Origin: JBBQZU01 sp041749535
GTDB taxonomy: Bacteria > Bacteroidota > Bacteroidia > Flavobacteriales_D > Cryomorphaceae
Assembly: GCA_041749535.1 (NCBI GenBank)
Contig: JBGTBE010000003.1
Span: 76,015-140,014 of the forward strand
Direction: 5' to 3'
Length of the DNA stretch: 64,000 nt
In this document: positions 42,433 through 51,607 of the stretch, piece by piece
Numbering within the stretch: position 1 is the stretch's first letter
Layout of the letters: each line of letters starts with the position of its first letter
Program-made: the position numbers and the translations under genes
Notes under the pieces: generated by a model
What the model saw: the letters and a program-made list of their open reading frames with translations, nothing else
The model's database searches: none
What the model was told of the DNA's origin: nothing

Positions 42433-45400
42433 ATGCTAGACAGAATTATCCGGTACAGTATCCATCACAAATTAATTGTACTCTTATTTTCAGCTGGTAT
42501 TGTAGGCTTCGGCTTATATTCCCTTTTTGAAATCCCCATTGGCGCAGTTCCCGACATCACCAATAACCAGGTGCAGATCATTACTACTTCCCGAAATTTA
42601 TCGACTGAAGATGTAGAAAAATTTCTCACCTACCCAGTGGAACTTGAAATGGCCAACTTGCCCGATGTTAAGGAGATTCGATCCGTTTCGAAGTTTGGGC
42701 TCTCAGTGGTTACGGTAGTATTCAATGACGATATAGGTACTTATTTGCCCAGACAGCTGATTGCAGAAAAGATTAAATCTGCCGAAGAAAAGATACCCGC
42801 CGGATTTGGCAAACCATTTATGGGACCAATATCGACAGGGCTAGGTGAGATTTATCAATATGTGATCGAAGTAGATTCTGCTCACAGAAACGATTACACC
42901 CTCACGGATGTGAGAACCATCCAAGACTGGGTGGTAAAACGACAACTTTCAGGCATACCCGGGGTGGTAGAAATAAACACCTGGGGGGGCTTTCTAAAGC
43001 AATATGAAGTAGCACTAAATCCAGAAAGATTGCGGAGTCTTAATATATCCGTCTCTCAGGCATTTGTTGCCCTTGAGCAAAACAATAGTGTGGCTGGGGG
43101 AGGCTATATTGAAAAAATAAATCAAACCTATTTCATCAGGGGAGAAGGTCTGGTGGGCACTCTTGAAGATATTGAAAACATCGTAATCGAAACGAGAAAT
43201 GGGGTTCCGATTTTCATCAAAGATGTGGCCGCGGTCGGCTTCGGACACGCGACGCGTTTTGGAGCCATTACCGGAAATGGCGAAGGAGAAAAAGTTCTGG
43301 GTCAAGTGATGATGCTCAAAGGGGCGAACTCGAAAGGTGTGATCGATGCCGTGAAAGAACGTGTAGCACAAATCTCTCCTTCTCTGCCGCCGGGTATCAG
43401 TATCAACCCTTTTTTAGAAAGAAGTGAACTTATCGCAAAGACAACTTTAACGATAGCCGAGAATTTAATTCTAGGTTGCTTAATTGTCATTTTCGTGGTA
43501 GTGCTTTTACTTGGGAATATTCGATCTGGCCTTGTTGTAGCATCGGTTATACCCATGTGTTTGCTCTTCGCACTGTCACTCATGTACATCTTTGGGGTTG
43601 ATGCCAATTTGATGAGCCTTGGCGCCATCGACTTTGGAATCATCATCGACGGTGCAGTGATCATCGTTGAATTCATTGCTTTCAAGATTACAGCTGAGCG
43701 CGCCCAACTCCTTGCACTACCCAAAGCAAATCGTCAACAGTTTATAGACGATATCACCCAGCTGGGTGCATCAAAAATGATGCATTCTGCAGTTTTTGGT
43801 CAGCTTATTATCATCATTGTCTTCATTCCAATTCTCTCGTTGGTTGGGGTGGAAGGCAAAATGTTCAGGCCCATGGCTCTGGTGTTTTGTTTTGCACTCA
43901 TCGGTGCCATGATTTTATGCTTCACGTACGTACCGGTTATGGCATCGTTGTTCATCAAGCCCACCGATCCCAACAAGAATAATATCTCTACCAGGCTTAT
44001 CTCATCTTTGGAAAACGCCTATCAGCCTACCATTGCTTGGGCCTTAAGCAGCAAAAAACTGGTATTGACCATTGCTGTATTCTTGCTTATTGCGGCGGGT
44101 TTTCTTTTTTCACGCATGGGTGGTGAATTTGTGCCTACCCTTGATGAAGGAGATTTTGTGATACAGCCTGTTCTAAAGACGGGTACAACACTGAGCAATA
44201 CCGTACTTGCCACCACACGCATTGAAAAAATCCTGCTCAGATTTCCTGAAGTAGAGCAGGTTGTGAGCAGAATCGGAGCCGCGGAACTGCCCACCGACCC
44301 TATGTCGATGGAAGAAAGTGATGTGATCATAAAGTTGAAGCCCAGAAGTGAATGGGTTTCGGCGGAGAGCAAAGATGAACTGGCCGACAAATTCAAGGAG
44401 GCGCTGTCTGAGATTCCCGGGGTTGATTTTGAATTTACGCAGCCCATTGAGATGCGCTTTAATGAGCTGATCACCGGTGTCCGCGCCGATTTGGCCATCA
44501 AAATTTTTGGAGAAGACCTTGAAGTGCTCGCTCAGAAAGCCTTTGAAGTGGAAAAAGCCATAAAAGGGGTTGAAGGTGCTGCAGACATTATCATCGAAAA
44601 AGTGGCAGGACTGCCCCAAATGTCTGTCAAATACAACAGACAAAAGATCGCCAAGTATGGTTTGAATGTAGCAGACCTGAACAATATCATCTCCACAGGC
44701 TTTGCAGGCAAAGTGGCTGGAACTGTTTTTGAAGGTGAAAAGCAGTTTGACCTGGTAGCCCGATTTGATCCGGCACACCATCGCGATATTGAAGATTTAG
44801 AAGCGGCAACGGTCCAGCTCCCCAATGGCAATCAACTGCCTTTGAGTGAATTTGCATCCATTTCATACACCAGGGGACCGGCAAAAATTTCACGGGACAA
44901 TACCAAAAGAAGAATCGTAGTCGGTGTAAATGTGCGCAACAGGGATTTGGAATCGGTGGTGAAAGACGTGCAACAAAGTATTGAGCGGGATGTGAAATTA
45001 CCTGTAGGTTACACCATTGATTACGGTGGCCAGTTTGAAAATTTAAGAACCGCCAAGGCCCGTCTGATGATTGCGGTTCCAATAGCCCTTGTGCTGATAT
45101 TCGTTTTGCTGTATTTCGCCTTCGATTCGGTCAAAGATGCATTGATCATCTACAGTGCTATTCCAATGGCAGCTGTAGGAGGGGTCATCTTGCTATATAT
45201 CCGGGATCTACCCTTTAGCATATCAGCCGGGGTTGGTTTTATCGCGCTTTTTGGGATCGCTGTTTTAAACGGCATTGTCTTGATCGAAGAGTTTAAAGAA
45301 CTCAAAGCACATGGCGTTGGCGACATTAAAAAACGAATATTGCTGGGTACAAAAAATCGTCTGCGTCCGGTATTGCTAACGGCTGCAGCTGCGGCTCTGG

Positions 45401-46761
45401 GTTTTTTGCCCATGGCCATTTCCACATCAGCAGGTGCAGAAGTACAGCGCCCATTGGCTACTGTGGTGGTGGGTGGGCTTATTTCCGCTACAGCCTTAAC
45501 GCTCATTGTGCTTCCTGTCCTTTACGCAATCTTTGATAGAAAAGGTCATCTGCCAAATATTAAAATCCCGGTAACGGCGATTACATTGCTTATTCTATTT
45601 GCCTTTCCGGTTTTGGGACAAGGACAGGACCACAAAATCACTGTTGAGCAAGCGATAGACATCGCGGTGCGCAACAATAGGGGGCTGCAGGCATCTGCAC
45701 AGCGCATTGAGCAAAGCGAGCGATTGATCGGGAGCGCCATCGATATCGGCAAAACAGAGGTGTACTACAACCACGACCAAAACAACATCGCTCCCAACAA
45801 TCTTCCAATTGATGTGTGGGGCGTTGGCCAAACCATTCAATTTCCCACAGTATATGGTGCCCAGCGCAAGGTGCTGCAGCAAAAATCACAATTGACACAA
45901 GATCAGTATCATATCGATAAGCGCTTGTTGACCAAGGAAGTAAGTAAAGTATCTAATGAAATAGTGTACTGGCGGAATATGCGCGAAAACTACATTTATC
46001 TCGATAGCATTTACACCGCTTTTGAGCATGCAGCAAACAGAAGGTTCGAGCAGGGAGAATCCAATTATCTTGAAAAACTGACCGCTGAAACAAAGAAGAA
46101 AGAAGTTTCTATTCAGCTTAAACAAATTCGTGAAAGCATTGAAAGGAATTATATCCAACTCAACCAGTGGCTGCAGTCGGACACGGCATTTGCTTTAAGT
46201 GAAAAGCAATTTGAAAGAATGATGCCCACACCACTCGATACCGTTTCTCACCCAAGTCTTGCATATTATGCCCATTCCCTGGAGCTTTCAGAGCAGATGA
46301 CAGTATTGGAAAAGCAAAAAATGCTGCCGGACTTGAACGCGTCGGTATTTAGGGGCACCAACAATGGCGAGGGTGTGACCACTTTTATTGGTTTTCAGGT
46401 TGGCGTAGCTGTTCCGCTGTGGTTCGGAGCGCATAAGTCCAGAATAGCCTCCGCAAAAATTGGGGCAATCGTAATGGATGCGGAACGGAGCAACTTCAAA
46501 ATACAGCTGCTCTCAAGCTACAATGCTATGCAGTCAGACCTGAGACAATACGAGGAAGGACTTACTTATTATGAATCTATCGGCGAGAAGCTTTCAAAAG
46601 AAACGCTCTTTTATGCCAATGAAGCATACAAAAATGGAGAGATCAATTTTCTTCAATATGTGCAGCTACTGGAGAATGCGAGAAACATTGAAATGAACTA
46701 CCTAAAATCACTGTTCCAATACAACTATACTGTTTTGGAATTAAACTACTTAATCAATTGA
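42433..46761 (+). CDS. CzcA-type heavy-metal RND pump fused to a TolC-like outer-membrane factor
   Basis: The 1442-residue product has two parts. Residues 1 to about 1036 form a complete HME-RND pump: EIPIGAVPDITNNQVQI, then the proton-relay helix D400-FGIII-D406-GAVIIVE413. The D-x5-D-x6-E spacing is that of CzcA-type divalent pumps (Zn, Co, Cd). Residues from about 1064 form a TolC/CzcC-like factor (ITVEQAIDIAVRNNRGLQAS to YNYTVLELNYLI). Between them, about 1045-1062, lies a stretch that looks like a signal peptide (AITLLILFAFPVLG). So the protein may be cut into a pump and a separately exported channel. Fusions of this size are known in Bacteroidota; processing is inferred. Confidence 0.92.
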   Translation: MLDRIIRYSIHHKLIVLLFSAGIVGFGLYSLFEIPIGAVPDITNNQVQIITTSRNLSTEDVEKFLTYPVELEMANLPDVKEIRSVSKFGLSVVTVVFNDDIGTYLPRQLIAEKIKSAEEKIPAGFGKPFMGPISTGLGEIYQYVIEVDSAHRNDYTLTDVRTIQDWVVKRQLSGIPGVVEINTWGGFLKQYEVALNPERLRSLNISVSQAFVALEQNNSVAGGGYIEKINQTYFIRGEGLVGTLEDIENIVIETRNGVPIFIKDVAAVGFGHATRFGAITGNGEGEKVLGQVMMLKGANSKGVIDAVKERVAQISPSLPPGISINPFLERSELIAKTTLTIAENLILGCLIVIFVVVLLLGNIRSGLVVASVIPMCLLFALSLMYIFGVDANLMSLGAIDFGIIIDGAVIIVEFIAFKITAERAQLLALPKANRQQFIDDITQLGASKMMHSAVFGQLIIIIVFIPILSLVGVEGKMFRPMALVFCFALIGAMILCFTYVPVMASLFIKPTDPNKNNISTRLISSLENAYQPTIAWALSSKKLVLTIAVFLLIAAGFLFSRMGGEFVPTLDEGDFVIQPVLKTGTTLSNTVLATTRIEKILLRFPEVEQVVSRIGAAELPTDPMSMEESDVIIKLKPRSEWVSAESKDELADKFKEALSEIPGVDFEFTQPIEMRFNELITGVRADLAIKIFGEDLEVLAQKAFEVEKAIKGVEGAADIIIEKVAGLPQMSVKYNRQKIAKYGLNVADLNNIISTGFAGKVAGTVFEGEKQFDLVARFDPAHHRDIEDLEAATVQLPNGNQLPLSEFASISYTRGPAKISRDNTKRRIVVGVNVRNRDLESVVKDVQQSIERDVKLPVGYTIDYGGQFENLRTAKARLMIAVPIALVLIFVLLYFAFDSVKDALIIYSAIPMAAVGGVILLYIRDLPFSISAGVGFIALFGIAVLNGIVLIEEFKELKAHGVGDIKKRILLGTKNRLRPVLLTAAAAALGFLPMAISTSAGAEVQRPLATVVVGGLISATALTLIVLPVLYAIFDRKGHLPNIKIPVTAITLLILFAFPVLGQGQDHKITVEQAIDIAVRNNRGLQASAQRIEQSERLIGSAIDIGKTEVYYNHDQNNIAPNNLPIDVWGVGQTIQFPTVYGAQRKVLQQKSQLTQDQYHIDKRLLTKEVSKVSNEIVYWRNMRENYIYLDSIYTAFEHAANRRFEQGESNYLEKLTAETKKKEVSIQLKQIRESIERNYIQLNQWLQSDTAFALSEKQFERMMPTPLDTVSHPSLAYYAHSLELSEQMTVLEKQKMLPDLNASVFRGTNNGEGVTTFIGFQVGVAVPLWFGAHKSRIASAKIGAIVMDAERSNFKIQLLSSYNAMQSDLRQYEEGLTYYESIGEKLSKETLFYANEAYKNGEINFLQYVQLLENARNIEMNYLKSLFQYNYTVLELNYLIN

Positions 46762-46765
46762 TAAA

Positions 46766-47941
46766 ATGAACTGCAACATCGGAAAATCTGTGAAAAAATA
46801 TGCTTCAGGACTGCTCGTCTTGGCCACAATATTGTCTCTGTCGTCTTGCACATCTCAACCGGAGCCGCCGGCTGGGGACGTGGTCATAGCCGAAAATCAA
46901 GCTGAAGGTACGCTGGAATTAAGCCAGGCACAATTTGAGTCATCGGAGATGGAGCTGGGGCAGGTTGAAATGAGAACCTTTCACAATGTCGTCAAAGCAA
47001 AAGGAATGATAGATGTTCCACCTGAAAACCGGGCTGAGGTAGGTGCTTATTTTGGGGGTACCGTGAAAGAGCTTCGCTTGCTGACTGGTCAGCAAGTCAA
47101 AAAAGGAGAGGTGCTTTTCATTCTGGAGAATCCTGACTTTGTGCAAATTCAGCAAGATTATTTAGAAGCAAAGGGACAATTGACTTACCTGGAATCCGAC
47201 TACGAGCGGCAAAAAAATCTGGCGGCAGACAATGTTTCTTCACAGAAAAACTTTCTCAAATCAGAATCAGATTATACCGTAACCGTAGTCAGGTTGGAAG
47301 CGCTGGGCAAGAAGTTGATGCTCATGAACATCGACCCTGGCAAGCTTTCGATAGAAAATATTAAGACCACCATTGCCGTGCTATCACCGATGAATGGCTA
47401 TGTGACGCAAATTGATATTTCCATTGGTTCTTTCCTGATGCCATCACAAACTGCCATTGCCATGGTTAATACGGATCATTTGCACCTGGAGTTGACCGTT
47501 TTTGAAAAGGATCTGCCAACATTACAGGCAGGCCAGGTGATTGAATTCAGTATTCAGGAAGAAAAAGACAAGAAGTATCAAGCTTTGGTATATCTCATCA
47601 ATAAAACAGTAGATCCGATTAACCGTACAGTGGGCATTCATGGCCATATCAAAGACGAAAAAAGAACTTCAATCTTGAGCCCCGGTATGTATGTAGAAGC
47701 TGATATTTATACCACATCCGAGTCAAAGGCTTCTCTGCCAGAAGAAGCCCTGGTTGAAATCAACGGCAAGTACTTTGCATTGGTACTTCAGGAAAGAGCG
47801 GAGAACGGATATTCATTTGTGAAAAAGCAAATTTCCATCGGTGAAATGAACGATGGCTATGTGGAAGTGCTAAATGCATCTGAGTTGGGCAAAGACGCAC
47901 AAATATTAATCAAAAGAATCTTTAATTTAATAACTGAATAA
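46766..47941 (+). CDS. RND periplasmic adaptor (CzcB/CusB-like), lipoprotein
   Basis: The 391-residue protein has a lipoprotein signal with Cys at 28 (ATILSLSSC). A membrane-fusion layout follows: barrel-hybrid strands (PENRAEVGAYFGGTVKELRL), a helical hairpin (about 125-190) and lipoyl and beta-barrel parts (STAVLSPMNGYVTQIDISIGSF-type, PGMYVEADI). It links the inner pump to the outer channel and may pass metal. The start is 5 bases after the pump stop, so it is in the same operon. Confidence 0.92.
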   Translation: MNCNIGKSVKKYASGLLVLATILSLSSCTSQPEPPAGDVVIAENQAEGTLELSQAQFESSEMELGQVEMRTFHNVVKAKGMIDVPPENRAEVGAYFGGTVKELRLLTGQQVKKGEVLFILENPDFVQIQQDYLEAKGQLTYLESDYERQKNLAADNVSSQKNFLKSESDYTVTVVRLEALGKKLMLMNIDPGKLSIENIKTTIAVLSPMNGYVTQIDISIGSFLMPSQTAIAMVNTDHLHLELTVFEKDLPTLQAGQVIEFSIQEEKDKKYQALVYLINKTVDPINRTVGIHGHIKDEKRTSILSPGMYVEADIYTTSESKASLPEEALVEINGKYFALVLQERAENGYSFVKKQISIGEMNDGYVEVLNASELGKDAQILIKRIFNLITE

Positions 47942-47943
47942 CC

Positions 47944-48426
47944 ATGAACGACGCACACTTTCATCTTATAGTAAACCACTTGCCCATTGTGGGCATTCTT
48001 ATCGGTATTCTTGTACTTATTTCAGCCTTCATCGTGAAGAAGTCTGAAGTCAAACTCACTGCATTTGGGATATTTATTTTCAGCGCGATAGCTTCCGCCT
48101 TCGCATTTTACACGGGCGAAGGTGCTGAAGAAATCGTAGAGAACATCACTGGAATCAGCGAAACGCTTATCCATAACCACGAGGAGTATGCCGAATCATT
48201 TTTTGCGCTTACGCTCGTCTTGGGAGCTTTTTCATTGATCGGATTTTGGACCGAACTCAAAAATTACCGGGTAGCGAAATATGTATCTATACTCATATTG
48301 ATCATTGCCCTTGCAGATGGCCTTATGGCAAAATATGTGGGCACAAGCGGTGGTGAAATCAGGCATTCAGAAATTAGAACTAACTCCGGTTTGATCCCGG
48401 TCGGTGAAGATAATGACGATGAATAA
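47944..48426 (+). CDS. DUF2231-like small membrane protein of the efflux operon
   Basis: The 160-residue product begins MNDAHFHLIVNHLPIVGILIG, a His-rich pattern seen in DUF2231-type proteins, and has four helices. Other His residues (HNHEEYAESF, IRHSE) face loops. A metal-related role is likely from its position, two bases after the adaptor gene, but no function is established. Confidence 0.7.
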   Translation: MNDAHFHLIVNHLPIVGILIGILVLISAFIVKKSEVKLTAFGIFIFSAIASAFAFYTGEGAEEIVENITGISETLIHNHEEYAESFFALTLVLGAFSLIGFWTELKNYRVAKYVSILILIIALADGLMAKYVGTSGGEIRHSEIRTNSGLIPVGEDNDDE

Positions 48427-48833
48427 GCAAATATGTTTTACTATGTTCCTTATTCGAACAGGCTAATATTTTAAAAAAAGTACTTCGAAAAAAGTTTTTC
48501 TGGTTAGCAGGAGTAAAATAAAAACTGTGTGGTAGTTTAGGAAATATATGTAGCGTAAATAATGAATTTGGAGATGCATATGCGCCGTCTTGCCCAAATA
48601 CGAAAGAGCAAACTCTGCTAATTTTCAGCAAATGCACAATTTGCAAAACCATCTCCTTTCTTAATCTCCTCCATCTGCTCCACGTGCCGGTCCAGATGCG
48701 CCGACAAATCTCCCACTTCAATTGCTTCGCGCCTCATACTTTAGGTTGCGTTGTCAAATTCAATTTCCTTATCGCACAATCTGTCTCTCACAAAAGAATG
48801 CACGATATTTACCCAATCTCAACCTATGGGTAC
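48427..48833. other. Intergenic stretch after the efflux operon
   Basis: The 407 bases hold no gene I would annotate. A 39-codon frame on the minus strand (48618-48737; begins MRREAIEVGDLSAHLDRHVE) is coherent but too short to support. Confidence 0.5.
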
Positions 48834-49844
48834 ATGAACAGCTTACTGCTAATCTTCTTATTTTTTTCGATTCACTCTAAGCATGCGCTCCAGGCACAAA
48901 ATGCACAGCCTGTTGAAAAAATCTGCGGAATGAGCCTTGAGAGTCCACCTCGACCTATTGAGATCAGACAGATGAAGGAAGTGCTCGAAAGCCATTCAAA
49001 CTGGGTGGCAGTTATCCCTTATGCATTTTCCCGAGAGGGGGATCCGCAAGTATACTTTGACTCGGAAAGGCAATGGTGGGGAGAGCGCAGCGATGGTGTA
49101 GCAGCCCTGATCAGGATGGCGCATGAAGCAGGAATGCAGGTAATGCTTAAGCCACAGGTATGGCTCATGCGGAGTTGGATAGGTGACTTTGATGCGGGAA
49201 ATGATGATGGTTGGACCCTTTGGGAAAAGAGTTACGAAGCGTATATCGTCAACTATGCCCATATAGCAGCGCGGGAGAAAGTGGCTCTTTTTTGCATAGG
49301 AACGGAGTACAAACTGGCAACGAAAATGCGTACCGAATTCTGGCAGAAACTTATCACAGAAGTGCGTAAAATCTATACTGGCAAAATCACCTATGCAGCC
49401 AATTGGGACGAGTACCAGGATGTTGGTTTTTGGGCAGACCTGGACTTTATTGGTATTGATGCGTACTTTCCCCTAAAGCAAGATGATGACCCACTGATGG
49501 CAGAACTTACAGCTGCCTGGAAGCCTATAAAAAAGCAGCTGAAACAACTGTCAGAAACCCATACCAAACCCATATTACTCACCGAATATGGGTACCGCAG
49601 CGTGAATGGAGCTGCAGGCAATCAATGGGATGGGGATGGAAAACCACTAAATACCAATGCACAACGCAAAGCCTATCTCGCCCTATATGATGCCCTATGG
49701 CATGAGCCTTGGGTAGTGGGCGGATTTGCATGGAAATGGCATTTTAAAGAGAATGCCGGTGGACCTGACAATGTGCATTATACCCCACAGGGCAAACCAG
49801 CAATGGATGTCATTAAAGCAGTGTACCGGAAAACGTTGGAGTAA
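48834..49844 (+). CDS. Secreted GH113-like glycoside hydrolase
   Basis: The 337-residue protein has a signal peptide (ends near LQAQN) and a TIM-barrel pattern matching the GH113 family: VAVIPYAFSREG, GMQVMLKPQVWL, FCIGTEYK with the probable acid E158, YAANWDEYQDVGFW, DFIGIDAYFPL and LLTEYGYRS with the probable nucleophile E251. GH113 enzymes are mostly beta-mannanases; other substrates are possible. The start is the ATG at 48834, before the signal peptide. It lacks a T9SS tail. It stands alone. Confidence 0.8.
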   Translation: MNSLLLIFLFFSIHSKHALQAQNAQPVEKICGMSLESPPRPIEIRQMKEVLESHSNWVAVIPYAFSREGDPQVYFDSERQWWGERSDGVAALIRMAHEAGMQVMLKPQVWLMRSWIGDFDAGNDDGWTLWEKSYEAYIVNYAHIAAREKVALFCIGTEYKLATKMRTEFWQKLITEVRKIYTGKITYAANWDEYQDVGFWADLDFIGIDAYFPLKQDDDPLMAELTAAWKPIKKQLKQLSETHTKPILLTEYGYRSVNGAAGNQWDGDGKPLNTNAQRKAYLALYDALWHEPWVVGGFAWKWHFKENAGGPDNVHYTPQGKPAMDVIKAVYRKTLE

Positions 49845-50018
49845 AGTTGAGTCTCTTACCTACAACTGTTATCTTACAGATCCTGTTTTAATACCTCACG
49901 ACAAAAATAGGTAGGGAAAAATGTGACTTTTTGCATAAATGGTACTTGTCAGCCAGTTTCTATTTCTGCAGGGCTGCAGCGTGCATCATTGAGCAGTAAG
50001 AAAGCTGAGTAACTCCTG

Positions 50019-51428
50019 TTACTTTCTGTTGCCTGTATACCAATCTACCCACGCATCTACCTGCTTTACTGAATTAGGGCGGAGTACAATGGTGTGCCCT
50101 GCATCAAGAAGAAACATGGTAGGAGTTGCAAATACGTAGTAATCAGTAGCAGGGGGGCTCTCCCACTTTTTATAATCGCAGTAACTCAGAAAGGGAAAGT
50201 TTTTTGTAAAAGACCGAAAGTTTTGAGCGTCCGTATCGAGAGAGATGAATACCACTTCCATTCCGTGCTGTTTCCATTTGCCGTAGAGTGCTGCAATCTG
50301 AGGTATTTCTTCGGCACATTTAGGGCACCAGCTGGCGCCAAATACTACAAGCTTGTGGGCGGCTTTCAGTTCGGAAAGTTTTGCAGGACTGCTCACTGTT
50401 GCGCCATCTCGAAGTTGCTCGGCTATAAATGAGATCTCCGGAGCCATATTGCCCTTCTTCATGGCGCGGTAGGTTTCGAGTTGCTTTGCAAGGTCATCGT
50501 TCAGTGTACAACTGCTCTGTGTAAGGGCTTTAATGGCGAGATACTCAGCCGCATCGAATAAACTGTGGCGCTCTAACAGGTCGAAGAGATAGTCTGTAAT
50601 TTCGTTAAATTTAGGTTCATCATTTGCCAGATTGGCAAGGAGGTAATCTGTACTGGTGTTCATCTCCATGTAGACTGTATCGAGGCCGTGGCCTATATTT
50701 TCCAATAGCCAGTAGTGGCTATCGATGGCCTCCTTGTAAAGTCCGCTTTTGTACAATCGAGGGTCAGCATAGTCCAATTCCCGAAATGCTGATGTGGTTG
50801 CGGGTATATTATTGATTTGGTACTGGGCAATCGTACTTACAGAACTCACTAGCTTGCGCACCGGGAGAAACCAGCTCACATAACTCTGCGGATCAAGACC
50901 AGCAAGAAACACTTTATCATCCCTATAGATTCGGGCTTGTTCAAGCTGCACAGCCATGCGTGCATCACTGTGTGAAGCGAAGAGTGAATCGCTCGTATAG
51001 AGGTCTTCAAGGTAGCTCCAAGCGCTCAAGGCTTTTACACGGCGGGGGTGTTCTGCAGCGTACTGTATAAATGCCTGCTGCTCTTTGCCCGAGTGGCACT
51101 CCACACTGTTTGGGTCTGAGAACAAACCTCCTTTAAGCAAAATATTCTCACCAGAAAGAACTACAAAATAAGCCTTCTGGCCAGCAACCATAAGGTAACC
51201 CATGCCGCGTTGATCAGGGGCATAGGCCAGGGTGAAGCGGCCTTGCGCATCCGCCATTGAAGTTGCAATTGCAAAGGTGTTAAATCCGGCAAAACCCGTA
51301 AGTGTAATTTGCTCATTGGCGTAAGCGGGAAAGTGGCCCGTAACAATCTGTGAATATGCTACTTGTATTTCACTTATAAAAATCCATACAATAACCAATA
51401 CAGCATTATGAAGACGTGAAAACAGCAT
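50019..51428 (-). CDS. TlpA/thioredoxin-like exported protein
   Basis: The 469-residue protein has a signal peptide (ends near VAYSQ). A beta-rich N-terminal module follows (QIVTGHFPAYANEQITLTGF, like DUF4369-type domains), then a helical middle part. The C-terminal thioredoxin domain (about 330-469) has VVFGASWCPKCAEEIPQIAALY (active CPKC) and the cis-Pro strand in YYVFATPTMFLLD. It probably reduces or resolves disulfides of exported proteins. It is a common Bacteroidota architecture. No partner gene is adjacent. Confidence 0.85.
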   Translation of the reverse strand: MLFSRLHNAVLVIVWIFISEIQVAYSQIVTGHFPAYANEQITLTGFAGFNTFAIATSMADAQGRFTLAYAPDQRGMGYLMVAGQKAYFVVLSGENILLKGGLFSDPNSVECHSGKEQQAFIQYAAEHPRRVKALSAWSYLEDLYTSDSLFASHSDARMAVQLEQARIYRDDKVFLAGLDPQSYVSWFLPVRKLVSSVSTIAQYQINNIPATTSAFRELDYADPRLYKSGLYKEAIDSHYWLLENIGHGLDTVYMEMNTSTDYLLANLANDEPKFNEITDYLFDLLERHSLFDAAEYLAIKALTQSSCTLNDDLAKQLETYRAMKKGNMAPEISFIAEQLRDGATVSSPAKLSELKAAHKLVVFGASWCPKCAEEIPQIAALYGKWKQHGMEVVFISLDTDAQNFRSFTKNFPFLSYCDYKKWESPPATDYYVFATPTMFLLDAGHTIVLRPNSVKQVDAWVDWYTGNRK

Positions 51429-51607
51429 ACATCATCAATTTAACTGGTTCAAAATACAATTTCCTGGTACCAAATAAACGGCTCCAACCTGCATATAGGG
51501 CTACATGTTGCTCCATCTGCACAAAAACCAACGAATCCAGATTCTGGAGTTATGTGTACCATCTTTTACAATTGGATATTCGCGGGCGTTTACAAAATAC
51601 TTAAAAC

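Noticed and set aside
48618..48737. 39-codon minus-strand gene
   Set aside because: It has coherent composition but no family, no promoter box, and is too short to support.
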